From Paenirhizobium cremeum (GTDB taxonomy: Bacteria; Pseudomonadota; Alphaproteobacteria; Rhizobiales; Rhizobiaceae), in contig NZ_JAGGCS010000006.1 in assembly GCF_022884085.1 (NCBI RefSeq), positions 267,893-331,892 on the forward strand: a DNA stretch of 64,000 bases, given 5' to 3'. Position 1 is the first letter of the stretch; every line of letters starts with the position of its first letter. The translations under genes were made by a program, and so were the position numbers. This document shows positions 52,844 to 60,616 of the stretch, piece by piece. Under the pieces are notes generated by a model. The model made no database searches. It was not told the origin of the DNA and saw nothing but the letters and a program-made list of their open reading frames with translations.

Positions 52844-53141
52844 GCGATCTCCCTACCGGCCCCGATCTAGCGCAGGATATTCGGAAGGGCGAGCGTAAAT
52901 CGCGAGGATCAGAGAATTGAGACAAGTCCCGGCCAGCACACGGACGGCATTTCCGCCAGCGGCTGGTGCGGCCCCTAAAGTTTGGCCCTGATGAATATGA
53001 GAGCCCAGGTTTCCTGGGGTTTCGGAGGAAAATCGTTCATCTGCCCATTGCAGAAAGTGCGATTATCGGTGGCCGGAATAGCCTCATAGGCAAAGAAAAA
53101 CCCGCTTTCGCGGGTTTTGAAAACTGTATCCGGATGCTGCG
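52844..53141. other. Gap between chromosomal genes and tniQ
   Basis: A 298-bp region without a convincing gene. It holds a hairpin pair near 53007-53020 (CCCAGGTTTCCTGGG), and the bidirectional terminator at 53091-53118. The left boundary of the Tn7-like module probably lies here, but no terminal repeat or target duplication could be recognised by eye. Confidence 0.5.
53091..53118 (-). terminator. Terminator of the tns operon
   Basis: AAAACCCGC (53097-53105) and GCGGGTTTT (53110-53118) form a 9-bp stem with a 4-base loop; on the minus strand it is followed by TTCTTTG after the stem and on the plus strand by TTTTGAAA. It lies 24 bp past the tniQ stop and can act in both directions. Confidence 0.75.
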
Positions 53142-54962
53142 TTACGCCAATCCAAGCCGTTGAACGTCAGACCTTCGATAAAATCTGGCAATCTTGCCGG
53201 TCGTTTCAAAGATCGGTTTGATCCCTTCCTTGTCCAACGTCTGCTTCAAACCGGCAATCTGTTTGCCATTCTCACGGGCCATTGTGCTCAACGAAATGTG
53301 CTTCTCCAGAAATTGCTCGACGGCGACCGGATGGACGAAACGTTGGTGGACGCGAGTGCGAGGATGACGCCGCATCTCTACCGGGAGGACCTCGCGCTTA
53401 AGGAGTTCGTCGATGGTGACGGTCGTCGTGCGCAGTGCTTTCTCCAGCGCAGCTACATCAAGATAGTTCTCTGCCTCATCAAGGGCCACGTGCGGAAGGA
53501 CCTCCTGCGGATCAACGAGCAGGTTCTTAAGGAGCAGCTCATCGCCTGACCACGACACCTTTGTCAGCTTGCCGCCGAAAATGAGATCAACGATCTCGGG
53601 AACCTTGCAATGGCAGATAGCTGTGGCGATGTGGATCGAGACGAGGCCATCGTTCGACACACAGTTCCGTTGCGCCTTGAGCCGTGCCAGGAGGCTTACC
53701 ACGCTTTCACGAGAGATGCGCCGGAATACCCTTGCATAGTCCTCCGAGTTCGCATGATACGGCAGGTGTCCCTGCTGGAGAAGGATGTCGAGGAATTGCC
53801 ATGTGCAGCCCAGGAGGCTGGCTGCCTCAGGTGTCGTGAGGAGCTGTGTCTCCAGAACCAGCTGTTCATGCAGAGCTGCACGAGGAAACACGCGTGCGGC
53901 CTTAACACCACCATCCGGGGTGCCGGTAGTGAAGCCGTATTTCTCGATTACGTTCTTCACCCGGTCAGGCGTAAGCTGGTACTCGACGGCCGCAGAGCGA
54001 ACTGTGTGGACTTGACGTTCCTTGACTTCGGTGAGGAAGACATCGCCTGCCTCCATGGGAATGTGCTGCTCGGCGTGGCGCTGAAACAGCTCAACGACCG
54101 GTCGATAGTCAGGGTCATTTACGAACTTCCGCAGCCAACGACGTGCTACGCCATAGATATCCATGAATTCGGTGGCAGTTTCGATAGCCGCATGAACGTG
54201 GTGGGAGAGAAAAGACAGGACCGCTTCTTTGCCCTGCTTGGCAATCAGGAAGCCCTCCCGGCGGCATGAGCCATTCATGAATCCATCCGGAATGCGGTTT
54301 CGCGCACGTCCGTCCTCAGGAAGGTTTTTAAAATGCCCGATGACGGTGCAGAACTCTGCCGCCACATAGGCCGGGAGTTCGTCCAGAAACTCGGACGCCT
54401 TTCCTGCGCCGTTCACGCGGTTAGAGAAGTAGACATCAGCCAGGTCCGGCTCGCGAATTTCAGGAAGGTTCAAACCCAGTGCGTCACCGCGCCGTGCGAT
54501 CCATGCGGTGATATCGCCTGCGGAGATCACTTCAAGTTCGCACCCGTGGATCGGACATGTGCCAATCACCATCCACCTCCATGCAGCACGAACATAAGGA
54601 CGTGTGACCGCGCGACCATGCCCTGCAGCCATGTCCTGGTAAAGGCAATGGCGGCAAACCCGGAGAGTTGCCATTTCCAATTGTGACCGCCGGACGGATG
54701 TCGCCCCGAAACTCGTCACGTTGTTACCGGTCAATGCGAACTTGCTGAGGCGTGTTGCCGGGACGCCAGACCAAGCCGACAACAAGCCTGCGGTCTCATC
54801 ATTCATGGCCTGCAGGCCGGACAGCGACAGGCTGGTCATCCAGCAAAACTCTTCCAGGTCATGGTAGCCGTTGGCCTTCGCCAACCTGGAGGCGAACATT
54901 ACCTGGCACTCGTCATCGTGGAGAACGATCTCACGGGAAAGCTTTGAACCGAACATCATCAC
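53142..54962 (-). CDS. TniQ/TnsD-family target-selection protein
   Basis: A 606-residue target selector of Tn7-like elements, linking an attachment sequence to the TnsC ATPase. The N-terminal ~160 residues are TniQ-like with a zinc finger (C103, C106, C136, H139, C141: RVCRHCLYQD and CPIHGCELEV). The long C-terminal part (about 190-606) contains several basic, possibly DNA-binding helical segments (such as RFYRRSDVQRLGLA at the end). Only one TniQ is encoded, so it probably directs insertion to a fixed chromosomal site. It overlaps the tnsC stop by 4 bp. Confidence 0.85.
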   Translation of the reverse strand: MMMFGSKLSREIVLHDDECQVMFASRLAKANGYHDLEEFCWMTSLSLSGLQAMNDETAGLLSAWSGVPATRLSKFALTGNNVTSFGATSVRRSQLEMATLRVCRHCLYQDMAAGHGRAVTRPYVRAAWRWMVIGTCPIHGCELEVISAGDITAWIARRGDALGLNLPEIREPDLADVYFSNRVNGAGKASEFLDELPAYVAAEFCTVIGHFKNLPEDGRARNRIPDGFMNGSCRREGFLIAKQGKEAVLSFLSHHVHAAIETATEFMDIYGVARRWLRKFVNDPDYRPVVELFQRHAEQHIPMEAGDVFLTEVKERQVHTVRSAAVEYQLTPDRVKNVIEKYGFTTGTPDGGVKAARVFPRAALHEQLVLETQLLTTPEAASLLGCTWQFLDILLQQGHLPYHANSEDYARVFRRISRESVVSLLARLKAQRNCVSNDGLVSIHIATAICHCKVPEIVDLIFGGKLTKVSWSGDELLLKNLLVDPQEVLPHVALDEAENYLDVAALEKALRTTTVTIDELLKREVLPVEMRRHPRTRVHQRFVHPVAVEQFLEKHISLSTMARENGKQIAGLKQTLDKEGIKPIFETTGKIARFYRRSDVQRLGLA

Positions 54963-55960
54963 TTCTTTCGTTTGGATACTGGTTTACGCCTGTCAGCGAG
55001 CGCGTTCTCTGGAAGAATGTCCCGCCACTTGTTTCCACGGAAAGGGTTGTCCTGGGGCAATGGTGCCATGCGGACCTGGTACACGGCTTCAAAATCAGAC
55101 AGCGTGACTTTGCGGCGATTAGCGTTAATCGCCGCAAAGCAGGCTTTCTTGACGTCGTCACAGATCGTGCCGAAGCGTCCCTGCCCCGCCAGTATGAGAC
55201 GTGCAGGAAGCTCATCCTTTTCGGACCAGCCGGGCTCAAGGCCTGCGTGCTTAACGACGATATTGGACAAAATCTGTTCAGCTGCTCGCAGGTCCCTCGG
55301 GTCTTTCAAGAGTTCGAGCCGAACGGTGTTAGAGCGATTGCTCAGCTGATCATCACCGCCACTGATGAAGTTTGCCAACTCATCGACGCCAGAGAAGATG
55401 GCGTGAAGCGGCCAGTTCTTGATCTGGAGAAGGCTCTTCACGTCGCTTTGCACGGACTTGATGGCGAACTCCGTATTGTGGAGAACCGTGTCCTGCATTT
55501 CGTCGATATGCAGGTACTCCACCCGCTGATCGCGCAACTGATCTTTCAGAAAATCGTACAGCTCGGGATTGCTAATTCGTTTGTTACGAACGACAGCGCC
55601 AAGCTCCTTCAGGATTTTCAGGGCGAGTTCCCTGGAACTGCACGGCGACGGTGCTTCAATGCTGATCAAGGGGCGCACCCACTCGCCCTCCTCATCCCGG
55701 TACGGTTGGAAGCTCGCCTTTTCGCGGAAAAGCTCCTCCAGCATGCGCGACTTCCCCGTATTGGATTCACCGATCACGAAGAGGGCGCGTTCCTTGAAGC
55801 CACCGCCCTCACGGCAGGCTTTCGCGTTGGCAATAAGCGCATCAAGGTGCTCGCCGACCTCATGATATTTTGCGTAGCGCAGGTACAGCTTATGGAGATG
55901 GAGCTTACGGTCCGACGGGGTCATGGTGGGGGCGTTCTTGGCCATGCTGGCGTCAGTCAT
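54959..55960 (-). CDS. tnsC: TnsC/TniB-like AAA+ ATPase
   Basis: A 333-residue regulator that in Tn7-like elements forms an ATP-dependent filament on target DNA and activates the transposase. Walker A is GESNTGKS (64-71), Walker B LHIDEMQD (150-156 region), and a sensor-like arginine lies in SNRSNTVRLEL. The N-terminal ~50 residues are helical and basic. 4-bp overlaps with tnsB and tniQ imply coupled translation. Confidence 0.9.
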   Translation of the reverse strand: MTDASMAKNAPTMTPSDRKLHLHKLYLRYAKYHEVGEHLDALIANAKACREGGGFKERALFVIGESNTGKSRMLEELFREKASFQPYRDEEGEWVRPLISIEAPSPCSSRELALKILKELGAVVRNKRISNPELYDFLKDQLRDQRVEYLHIDEMQDTVLHNTEFAIKSVQSDVKSLLQIKNWPLHAIFSGVDELANFISGGDDQLSNRSNTVRLELLKDPRDLRAAEQILSNIVVKHAGLEPGWSEKDELPARLILAGQGRFGTICDDVKKACFAAINANRRKVTLSDFEAVYQVRMAPLPQDNPFRGNKWRDILPENALADRRKPVSKRKK

Positions 55961-58149
55961 TCGATCTCTCCAAAATGCGAAGGTTCGTCATCGTTGTTGT
56001 GGGAAAAGGCGTCAGCTTCCGAATTGCTTTCCTGCATCTCCTCGCTGGTCGGAGGACCGGCAAATTCACCGCCTTGAGGACCGACGTAGCCGTCGTGGAG
56101 CGGGTCGTAGGCGATCTCGTCTTCGTGCAGTTTCACCTCGTCGACCTTGTCCTCCTCAGTGAACGGGCGGCCTTCGAACAACTGGTCGGTAGCGTGCGAA
56201 ATCTCTTCCGGGCGCAGTGTATGAAGGGAGATTCCCGCGCGCATTGCGGCGCTGGTACCAGCACGACGCATGACGTTGATCGCCTCGTACATGATCGGCA
56301 GGTTGGCTTCGGACTTCACCCCGTTGCGGCGATTGAGGTCCTGCTTGGCAAGGTACCATTCTGCCAGCGAGATGTTCGTCGGCATACCGATGCGATTTTC
56401 GACCGTCAGCCAACCTTCCCCAGTAAAGACTGACACGGCCCAGAGATCGTTGCGGTGGATGCGCACCGGGTATTCCTTAGAGCCATCCTTGCGGCGGAGG
56501 GTTTGCAAAATATCAGAGTTGTAAGGAATTCCGTGGACCGTCACACCAGCGCTGTCGATGACGCGTTTCTTCGTCACACCGAAGATATGGCGCTTCTCGT
56601 GACGACCGGGCATCGCACGTACACGATAGGTTTTGGTTTTCTGAACCCAGGCTTCGTGCGGCGTCAGATTGTTGAGGCGTGCAGACGGGCGATTGTGGTG
56701 GATGTCGCAGATTGCGCGGATCACCAGATTGATGAACTCGTCGACAGCCAGGGCCGCGTTTTTTTCAGCGTCATAGTCGTTCTTCTCCACCACGTTCGAG
56801 AAGGTGCGTCCGTCGAAGAACATCATGATGTCGCGCGCGAGCGTTTTGAACAGGCTCTCGATAAAGGGGCGCTTCCACGCTTGACCGGCGGGTGGACGCG
56901 TCAACGCAATCTTGCACATGAGGAATGCATCACGCGTCGCGTCTGCGATGTAGGGCGAACCGTTGTCAGTATAGACTACCTCAGGACGAACGCCGAACCA
57001 CGGGGTCTTCGCACCCACCAGCTTGGCAATATCCGTCTTGTCGGTCATCACCATTTCAAGGGTATCGACGACAAGGGCCGAGGACGGATTGCGTCCTCCT
57101 TTGAGTGCCAGCACATAGTTGGTGGCCGTGTCTACAGCACCGCAGAACCAGATGCGCTGGGGGTTCTCAATCAGGTATTCTTGAATTGCCTTCGGAAGCA
57201 TTTGCCAAAAGCCGCATCCCTGCATGGACGTCATGGCATCGGCATTCCAATCGTCCATCTCGACGTGTTCGCCAGGACGTTCGGTATCATAGGAATCCAT
57301 TTTGGGCTTGAACTGGGCGCGAGCGAAGGGAAGCCCTTCGCGGCCCGCAACGACCTCGAACTCGTCCATGGCATCAATCAGAGCTTCGAAACGTTTGCGC
57401 CCGGGAGTAATGAGCGGTGCCTTTCCAACACGGTTTTTGTTTTCCTCTGCAATGCGGGCATGGACATCACGGAGCAGCTTTGCCTTCGACGGCTTGCGGC
57501 GGCTGGCATAGTTGCGTGCTTCCTCCAGCCAGATCGCATAGCTTTCGGCGCACTCCACCTTCGGATTGCGGAACCCCGGTCCATTGCGGCGATAAATGAG
57601 AGCACGGACATCACGACCGCAGCTCATGTACTCGCGGTAGTGACGATTGAAGCTGCGAACGGAAGGAGCGTTAAAAAAGGTTGTACTAGCATCGCAGCGC
57701 GTCTTGCGTTTGGTGCCCTCCTGTTCTGTCAGTTCCTGGGCCTCAATCTGGATTTCCAGGCTCCATTTCTTGAGCAGACCCGCAAGTTTCTCGCTACGGG
57801 GGAACTTGCGACCGGTTTCCGCGCAATGCTGCTCATAGCGAAGGATCAACGCTTCGTGGAAACGAGCGATGGCCACGTCACGCGGCTTGAAGTCGTCGAC
57901 GCGCTTGTCCCCGACGAGATGACGCAGCTTCGTCTCCGTCTTGGTGTGGAAATTGTAGTGGACCGATGCCTTGTCGTTCATCAGCGCCTGGCGGATTTCA
58001 GCATGGGAAATACGCGTCTCGAAACGGTGGTCCGTTTCCCTTTGGAAACGGTATTCCTTGCTGTCGTAGTCAACAGGGACCCAGTTGGTGCCACGGTAGG
58101 TGAAACGGTCGAGTGGGCCCATTTCGGTGATCGGAGTATATTCGGTCAT
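55957..58149 (-). CDS. tnsB: TnsB/TniA-like DDE transposase
   Basis: A 730-residue retroviral-integrase-fold transposase that binds transposon ends and joins 3' strands. The catalytic triad is D299 or D300 (HVEMDDW), D395 (VVYTDNGSPYI) and E431 (KRPFIESLFKT), giving D,D(35)E. The N-terminal ~250 residues are helical and likely bind end repeats; a C-terminal acidic tail (about 690-730) may contact TnsC. AAAGGA precedes the ATG with good spacing. Confidence 0.93.
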   Translation of the reverse strand: MTEYTPITEMGPLDRFTYRGTNWVPVDYDSKEYRFQRETDHRFETRISHAEIRQALMNDKASVHYNFHTKTETKLRHLVGDKRVDDFKPRDVAIARFHEALILRYEQHCAETGRKFPRSEKLAGLLKKWSLEIQIEAQELTEQEGTKRKTRCDASTTFFNAPSVRSFNRHYREYMSCGRDVRALIYRRNGPGFRNPKVECAESYAIWLEEARNYASRRKPSKAKLLRDVHARIAEENKNRVGKAPLITPGRKRFEALIDAMDEFEVVAGREGLPFARAQFKPKMDSYDTERPGEHVEMDDWNADAMTSMQGCGFWQMLPKAIQEYLIENPQRIWFCGAVDTATNYVLALKGGRNPSSALVVDTLEMVMTDKTDIAKLVGAKTPWFGVRPEVVYTDNGSPYIADATRDAFLMCKIALTRPPAGQAWKRPFIESLFKTLARDIMMFFDGRTFSNVVEKNDYDAEKNAALAVDEFINLVIRAICDIHHNRPSARLNNLTPHEAWVQKTKTYRVRAMPGRHEKRHIFGVTKKRVIDSAGVTVHGIPYNSDILQTLRRKDGSKEYPVRIHRNDLWAVSVFTGEGWLTVENRIGMPTNISLAEWYLAKQDLNRRNGVKSEANLPIMYEAINVMRRAGTSAAMRAGISLHTLRPEEISHATDQLFEGRPFTEEDKVDEVKLHEDEIAYDPLHDGYVGPQGGEFAGPPTSEEMQESNSEADAFSHNNDDEPSHFGEIE

Positions 58150-58222
58150 CTTAATTTCCTTTGGACATAGCTTCGCCGTCCTCAGGCACGACGTGTCTGA
58201 GTGAGGGCAGGATTGGGGTTGG

Positions 58223-58909
58223 TTAGAGGTTGATGGTGAACCAGGTCAGTTCATTGACCCGGCCGCGTTGAACTGGTTTGAGGACCTGCAGATCGATCAG
58301 CCGCCAGATCGCGATGGTGCGATCCGTCCGTTCGACATGCGGCGCATACAGCTGGAAGAACTGTATCTGGCTATCGCTCTGCCCATGCAGCTCGCTCAAC
58401 AGCGTGCGTACATGGCCCTCATCATGAAATTCGCGAGACCAGAGGATGGTCTTTGCATTGCGAAAATCGTCCTTGGTCGCATGCCGCTCAGTCATGATCC
58501 TCATGTCATCGAACAGCGCACGATGTATTGTCTGGACACCAGCAAAGACCGGGTGGAGTTTGGCTTTTTCGCGCTCGTATTTGACCGCAATAGCCAAACG
58601 AAAGCCGCTTTTGAACCGGGCCCAGTAATCGAAGGTGTGTTCCCGCACTTGTCCCTCCGGATCGACAAACGTCACCTTCGGGAACTGGGAACGGACCTCC
58701 ACGATGCCGTGGCGGGCCTGGATGACAGCAGAGACCTGCTGCTCAAGCTCGCTTTCATGCTGAACCTGGCGATTGTCGAAGACCGACGCGCCGTTGGTTT
58801 TCAGCATGTGCTTCACAGGAACGTTGCGTGCGCCACCGTGAAGACGAGGTGGCACCCAAAGTTCTGGTTCATCGTGGAGGTTGGGGGAAAAGCTGGTCGC
58901 GCTTACCAT
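58223..58909 (-). CDS. tnsA: TnsA-like endonuclease
   Basis: A 228-residue restriction-endonuclease-fold protein that cuts the 5' strands at the transposon ends, so that Tn7-like elements move by cut and paste. The catalytic set is E52 (HESELEQQ), D94 (HTFDYWARF) and K110 (AIAVKYERE), in the family order. The following ~100 residues form the C-terminal domain that contacts TnsC. Overlaps the small upstream ORF by 7 bp. Confidence 0.87.
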   Translation of the reverse strand: MVSATSFSPNLHDEPELWVPPRLHGGARNVPVKHMLKTNGASVFDNRQVQHESELEQQVSAVIQARHGIVEVRSQFPKVTFVDPEGQVREHTFDYWARFKSGFRLAIAVKYEREKAKLHPVFAGVQTIHRALFDDMRIMTERHATKDDFRNAKTILWSREFHDEGHVRTLLSELHGQSDSQIQFFQLYAPHVERTDRTIAIWRLIDLQVLKPVQRGRVNELTWFTINL

Positions 58910-59073
58910 TTGGACGTACGCATCCCGACCATTGCGTTCTTGTCGGCATCAATTCCGCCATCCTGGAAAACCTGGAAGCGAGAATGAACGCCTTCTCCGT
59001 TGCCGGAGCGCAATTCGGTCAGAATGGCACGACGCACCAACACGTGGTGCAGCACATTTTTCGATGGGCGCAT
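58903..59073 (-). CDS. 56-residue protein upstream of tnsA
   Basis: Unrecognised short protein, MRPSKNVLHHVLVRRAIL to the end VGMRTSKW. An unusually strong AGGAGG (59084-59079 on the minus strand) sits 5 bp before ATG 59073, which overrides the longer frame from 59094. Its stop overlaps the tnsA start, so it is co-translated with the transposition genes. It has no obvious HTH; it might be a regulator or simply a leader peptide. Confidence 0.6.
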   Translation of the reverse strand: MRPSKNVLHHVLVRRAILTELRSGNGEGVHSRFQVFQDGGIDADKNAMVGMRTSKW

Positions 59074-59171
59074 AGATACCTCCTGGGCGCACATGGGTGG
59101 CAGCCCATCCGGAGGTAGAGGACGCAGTGTCCTTACTTCAGATGGAGCTGAGGAAGGTCTTTCCTAGATTG

Positions 59172-59188
59172 ACGATGCGTATCATCGT
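59172..59188. promoter_or_regulatory. Dyad upstream of the tns operon
   Basis: ACGATG (59172-59177) and CATCGT (59183-59188) form a 6-bp dyad with a 5-base centre, 99 bp upstream of the 56-residue ORF. It may be an operator for a transposition regulator, or part of a transposase-binding site. Confidence 0.3.
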
Positions 59189-59431
59189 GGGGCTCCGTGT
59201 TTGAAACTGGGGCGAAACATAGTCAGCGGCGGTACCGGGAGTCTAGCGGGGAATTTGCGTGTTGGAGATATGGTTAATACAATCGATATATGCTCAGTCT
59301 GAACCTGCGGCTCATGACAGGTTACTTAGAAGTCTTGTCTGTGCTCGCCAATAAGAGCCTTGAAGCGCCATTAAATCAGGCGTTACACCAGTCCGAAATT
59401 CACACTTTGTTAGCTGGCTGTAGGCAAGTTG

Positions 59432-59451
59432 CACCTTTCCCCTGAAAGGTG
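59432..59451 (+). promoter_or_regulatory. Hairpin over a ribosome-binding site
   Basis: CACCTTTC (59432-59439) pairs perfectly with GAAAGGTG (59444-59451) around CCCT; the 3' arm contains the AAAGG used by the ORF starting at 59458. Such a stem would hide the ribosome site. Confidence 0.4.
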
Positions 59452-59457
59452 ATTGTG

Positions 59458-59739
59458 ATGGAAATTTTCAAGCTTATTTGGCGGTTTTGCCTACACTCTC
59501 TCTTTAGCACGTCTATTTTTATTGGCATCGGTGCGGCAGCGGTGTGCGTGCATTGGTTCACAGAGTGGCTTGAGCACCAAGGCATCTCAGGTGGAATACT
59601 CCTGGGATTCAAATCGCTTGAATATTTTGTTTTCGCCGTTGATGGTCTGGCGTACGCTATTGTCTTGTTAATATTATCCGCACAATTCTTAAGAGATATT
59701 TGGAAGGTGGCAAATGCAGAATGGGTCGAAAACGCGTGA
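59458..59739 (+). CDS. Small membrane protein, 93 residues
   Basis: Unrecognised. Two hydrophobic segments: LHSLFSTSIFIGIGAAAVCV (about 13-32) and FVFAVDGLAYAIVLLILSAQ (about 57-77), with a short polar loop between. ATG 59458 follows the AAAGG site; GTG 59449 lies within it. It overlaps the next small ORF, so the two are probably translated as a unit. Composition differs from the chromosomal genes. Role unknown; island location makes a mobile or defence link possible. Confidence 0.55.
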   Translation: MEIFKLIWRFCLHSLFSTSIFIGIGAAAVCVHWFTEWLEHQGISGGILLGFKSLEYFVFAVDGLAYAIVLLILSAQFLRDIWKVANAEWVENA

Positions 59740-59872
59740 ACTTGGCGGCTTTTGGGAGTACGTACTAGGTTCCATTAAGATGAGCGCAAAACAAACCGTG
59801 AGATTATATTTCGCGCCAGTTTTTATGATCGCGCGATATTTTAACGGCTCGGCTCGGCGCGAGAAGCTCTAA
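59714..59872 (+). CDS. Overlapping 52-residue ORF
   Basis: An ORF too short for routine calling: MQNGSKTRELGGFWEY, then KMSAKQTVRLYFAPVFMIAR and a charged end REKL. ATG 59714 follows GGAAGG at 59702-59707 and overlaps the end of the 93-residue gene by 26 bp in another frame, suggesting translational coupling. Its middle is hydrophobic enough for a membrane or membrane-active segment. No homologue recognised; TA-like or accessory function is conjecture. Confidence 0.45.
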   Translation: MQNGSKTRELGGFWEYVLGSIKMSAKQTVRLYFAPVFMIARYFNGSARREKL

Positions 59873-59941
59873 CGGCGTTCGTCGTCTTCGGTCTGACGAT
59901 GATATGAGAAATGACCTGTCGGAGAATTGGCGGCGAGACAG

Positions 59942-60616
59942 TCATTGGCCAAAGCCAAAGAAATCCGCGATCCGCATGACGCTGCGTGTCGCGATCCTCC
60001 ACCCTGGAGGGTTCACAGGGTCGCCCGCATCAAGTCTTTCGAAAATCGTGTAGCAGCCGACCACATTGAGGCCAGCTTCTTCGAGCTTGATCTTCGCGGC
60101 AGCCATTTGGGACCCGGTCGTTAGGAAATCGTCGAATACTACTACCGGGAAATGCGTTCCGCCATTGATCTGCAGCGCATCGAGGTGGTCGTCGACGCGA
60201 CGGGCACGTTGTCCCAAATGAGCTTTGCCAACGGGCGCATTCCATCGGAGCAGGTCGAGACAAACCGAGCCGTTGTTCATTACCCGAACGAATGAGCGAA
60301 CAATGCTCAATGTTCTGAACACATTATTTTGCCCAATTACGCCGTCGCCGTTTGGTATCGGGACCACTGCGACTGGGTACGGGTGGTCTGCAACTATCTT
60401 GGCTGCAAATCTCCGATTTATTTCATGCTGAAAAGCACCAACGTTGTTCTTGTCGATTTTCGTTAGCACGCCATTCACGATAAAATTGAAGCTGCCGTTC
60501 AGAGGTTCAGCTTTCACCACCCGCTTCATATGGATCGCTTCCCATTCAATCTGGGGGCGGTTGTCTTTATGTTCCGCATTATATGGGATCAAGCAAGTCA
60601 CAGAGATATCGGTCAT
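59942..60616 (-). CDS. Phosphoribosyltransferase-domain protein (ShosT-like)
   Basis: A 224-residue type I phosphoribosyltransferase-like protein. The PRPP-binding loop is VVVFDDFLTTGS (158-169), preceded by VAVVPIPNGDG; the hood is novel. It starts inside the DprA-like gene stop (4-bp overlap, ATGA). DprA plus phosphoribosyltransferase pairs are known as ShosTA, where the transferase acts as toxin and DprA homologue as antitoxin and gives phage defence. The pairing and order fit; sequence identity to ShosT was not tested. It might also be a nucleotide-salvage enzyme. Confidence 0.7.
   Translation of the reverse strand: MTDISVTCLIPYNAEHKDNRPQIEWEAIHMKRVVKAEPLNGSFNFIVNGVLTKIDKNNVGAFQHEINRRFAAKIVADHPYPVAVVPIPNGDGVIGQNNVFRTLSIVRSFVRVMNNGSVCLDLLRWNAPVGKAHLGQRARRVDDHLDALQINGGTHFPVVVFDDFLTTGSQMAAAKIKLEEAGLNVVGCYTIFERLDAGDPVNPPGWRIATRSVMRIADFFGFGQ

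Larger units (their letters stand above)
53142..59073 (-). mobile_element. Tn7-like transposition module (small ORF-tnsA-tnsB-tnsC-tniQ)
   Basis: Five leftward genes in Tn7-family order, with 4-bp overlaps between tnsB/tnsC and tnsC/tniQ and a 7-bp overlap at the small ORF/tnsA joint. A TnsA endonuclease, a D,D(35)E transposase, an AAA ATPase and a zinc-finger TniQ make a complete cut-and-paste set. No tnsE and no cas genes are present. The element ends were not found; a terminator lies just beyond tniQ. Confidence 0.9.
59074..59457. other. Gap upstream of the tns operon, rightward cassette leader
   Basis: 384 bp without a convincing gene. It must contain the tns promoter on the minus strand and the promoter of the 93-residue ORF on the plus strand. 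Seen: the dyad at 59172-59188, an AACCTG/CAGGTT hairpin (59302-59323) and the RBS hairpin at 59432-59451. It has lower GC than the left part of the window. No paired terminal repeat was recognised, though a Tn7-like right end would be expected here. Confidence 0.5.

Noticed and set aside
52966..53163. 65-codon plus-strand frame left of tniQ
   Set aside because: Runs through the terminator hairpin and lacks a start site; unlikely to be coding.
56455..58170. 571-codon plus-strand frame opposite tnsB
   Set aside because: Antisense to a transposase with a complete DDE triad.
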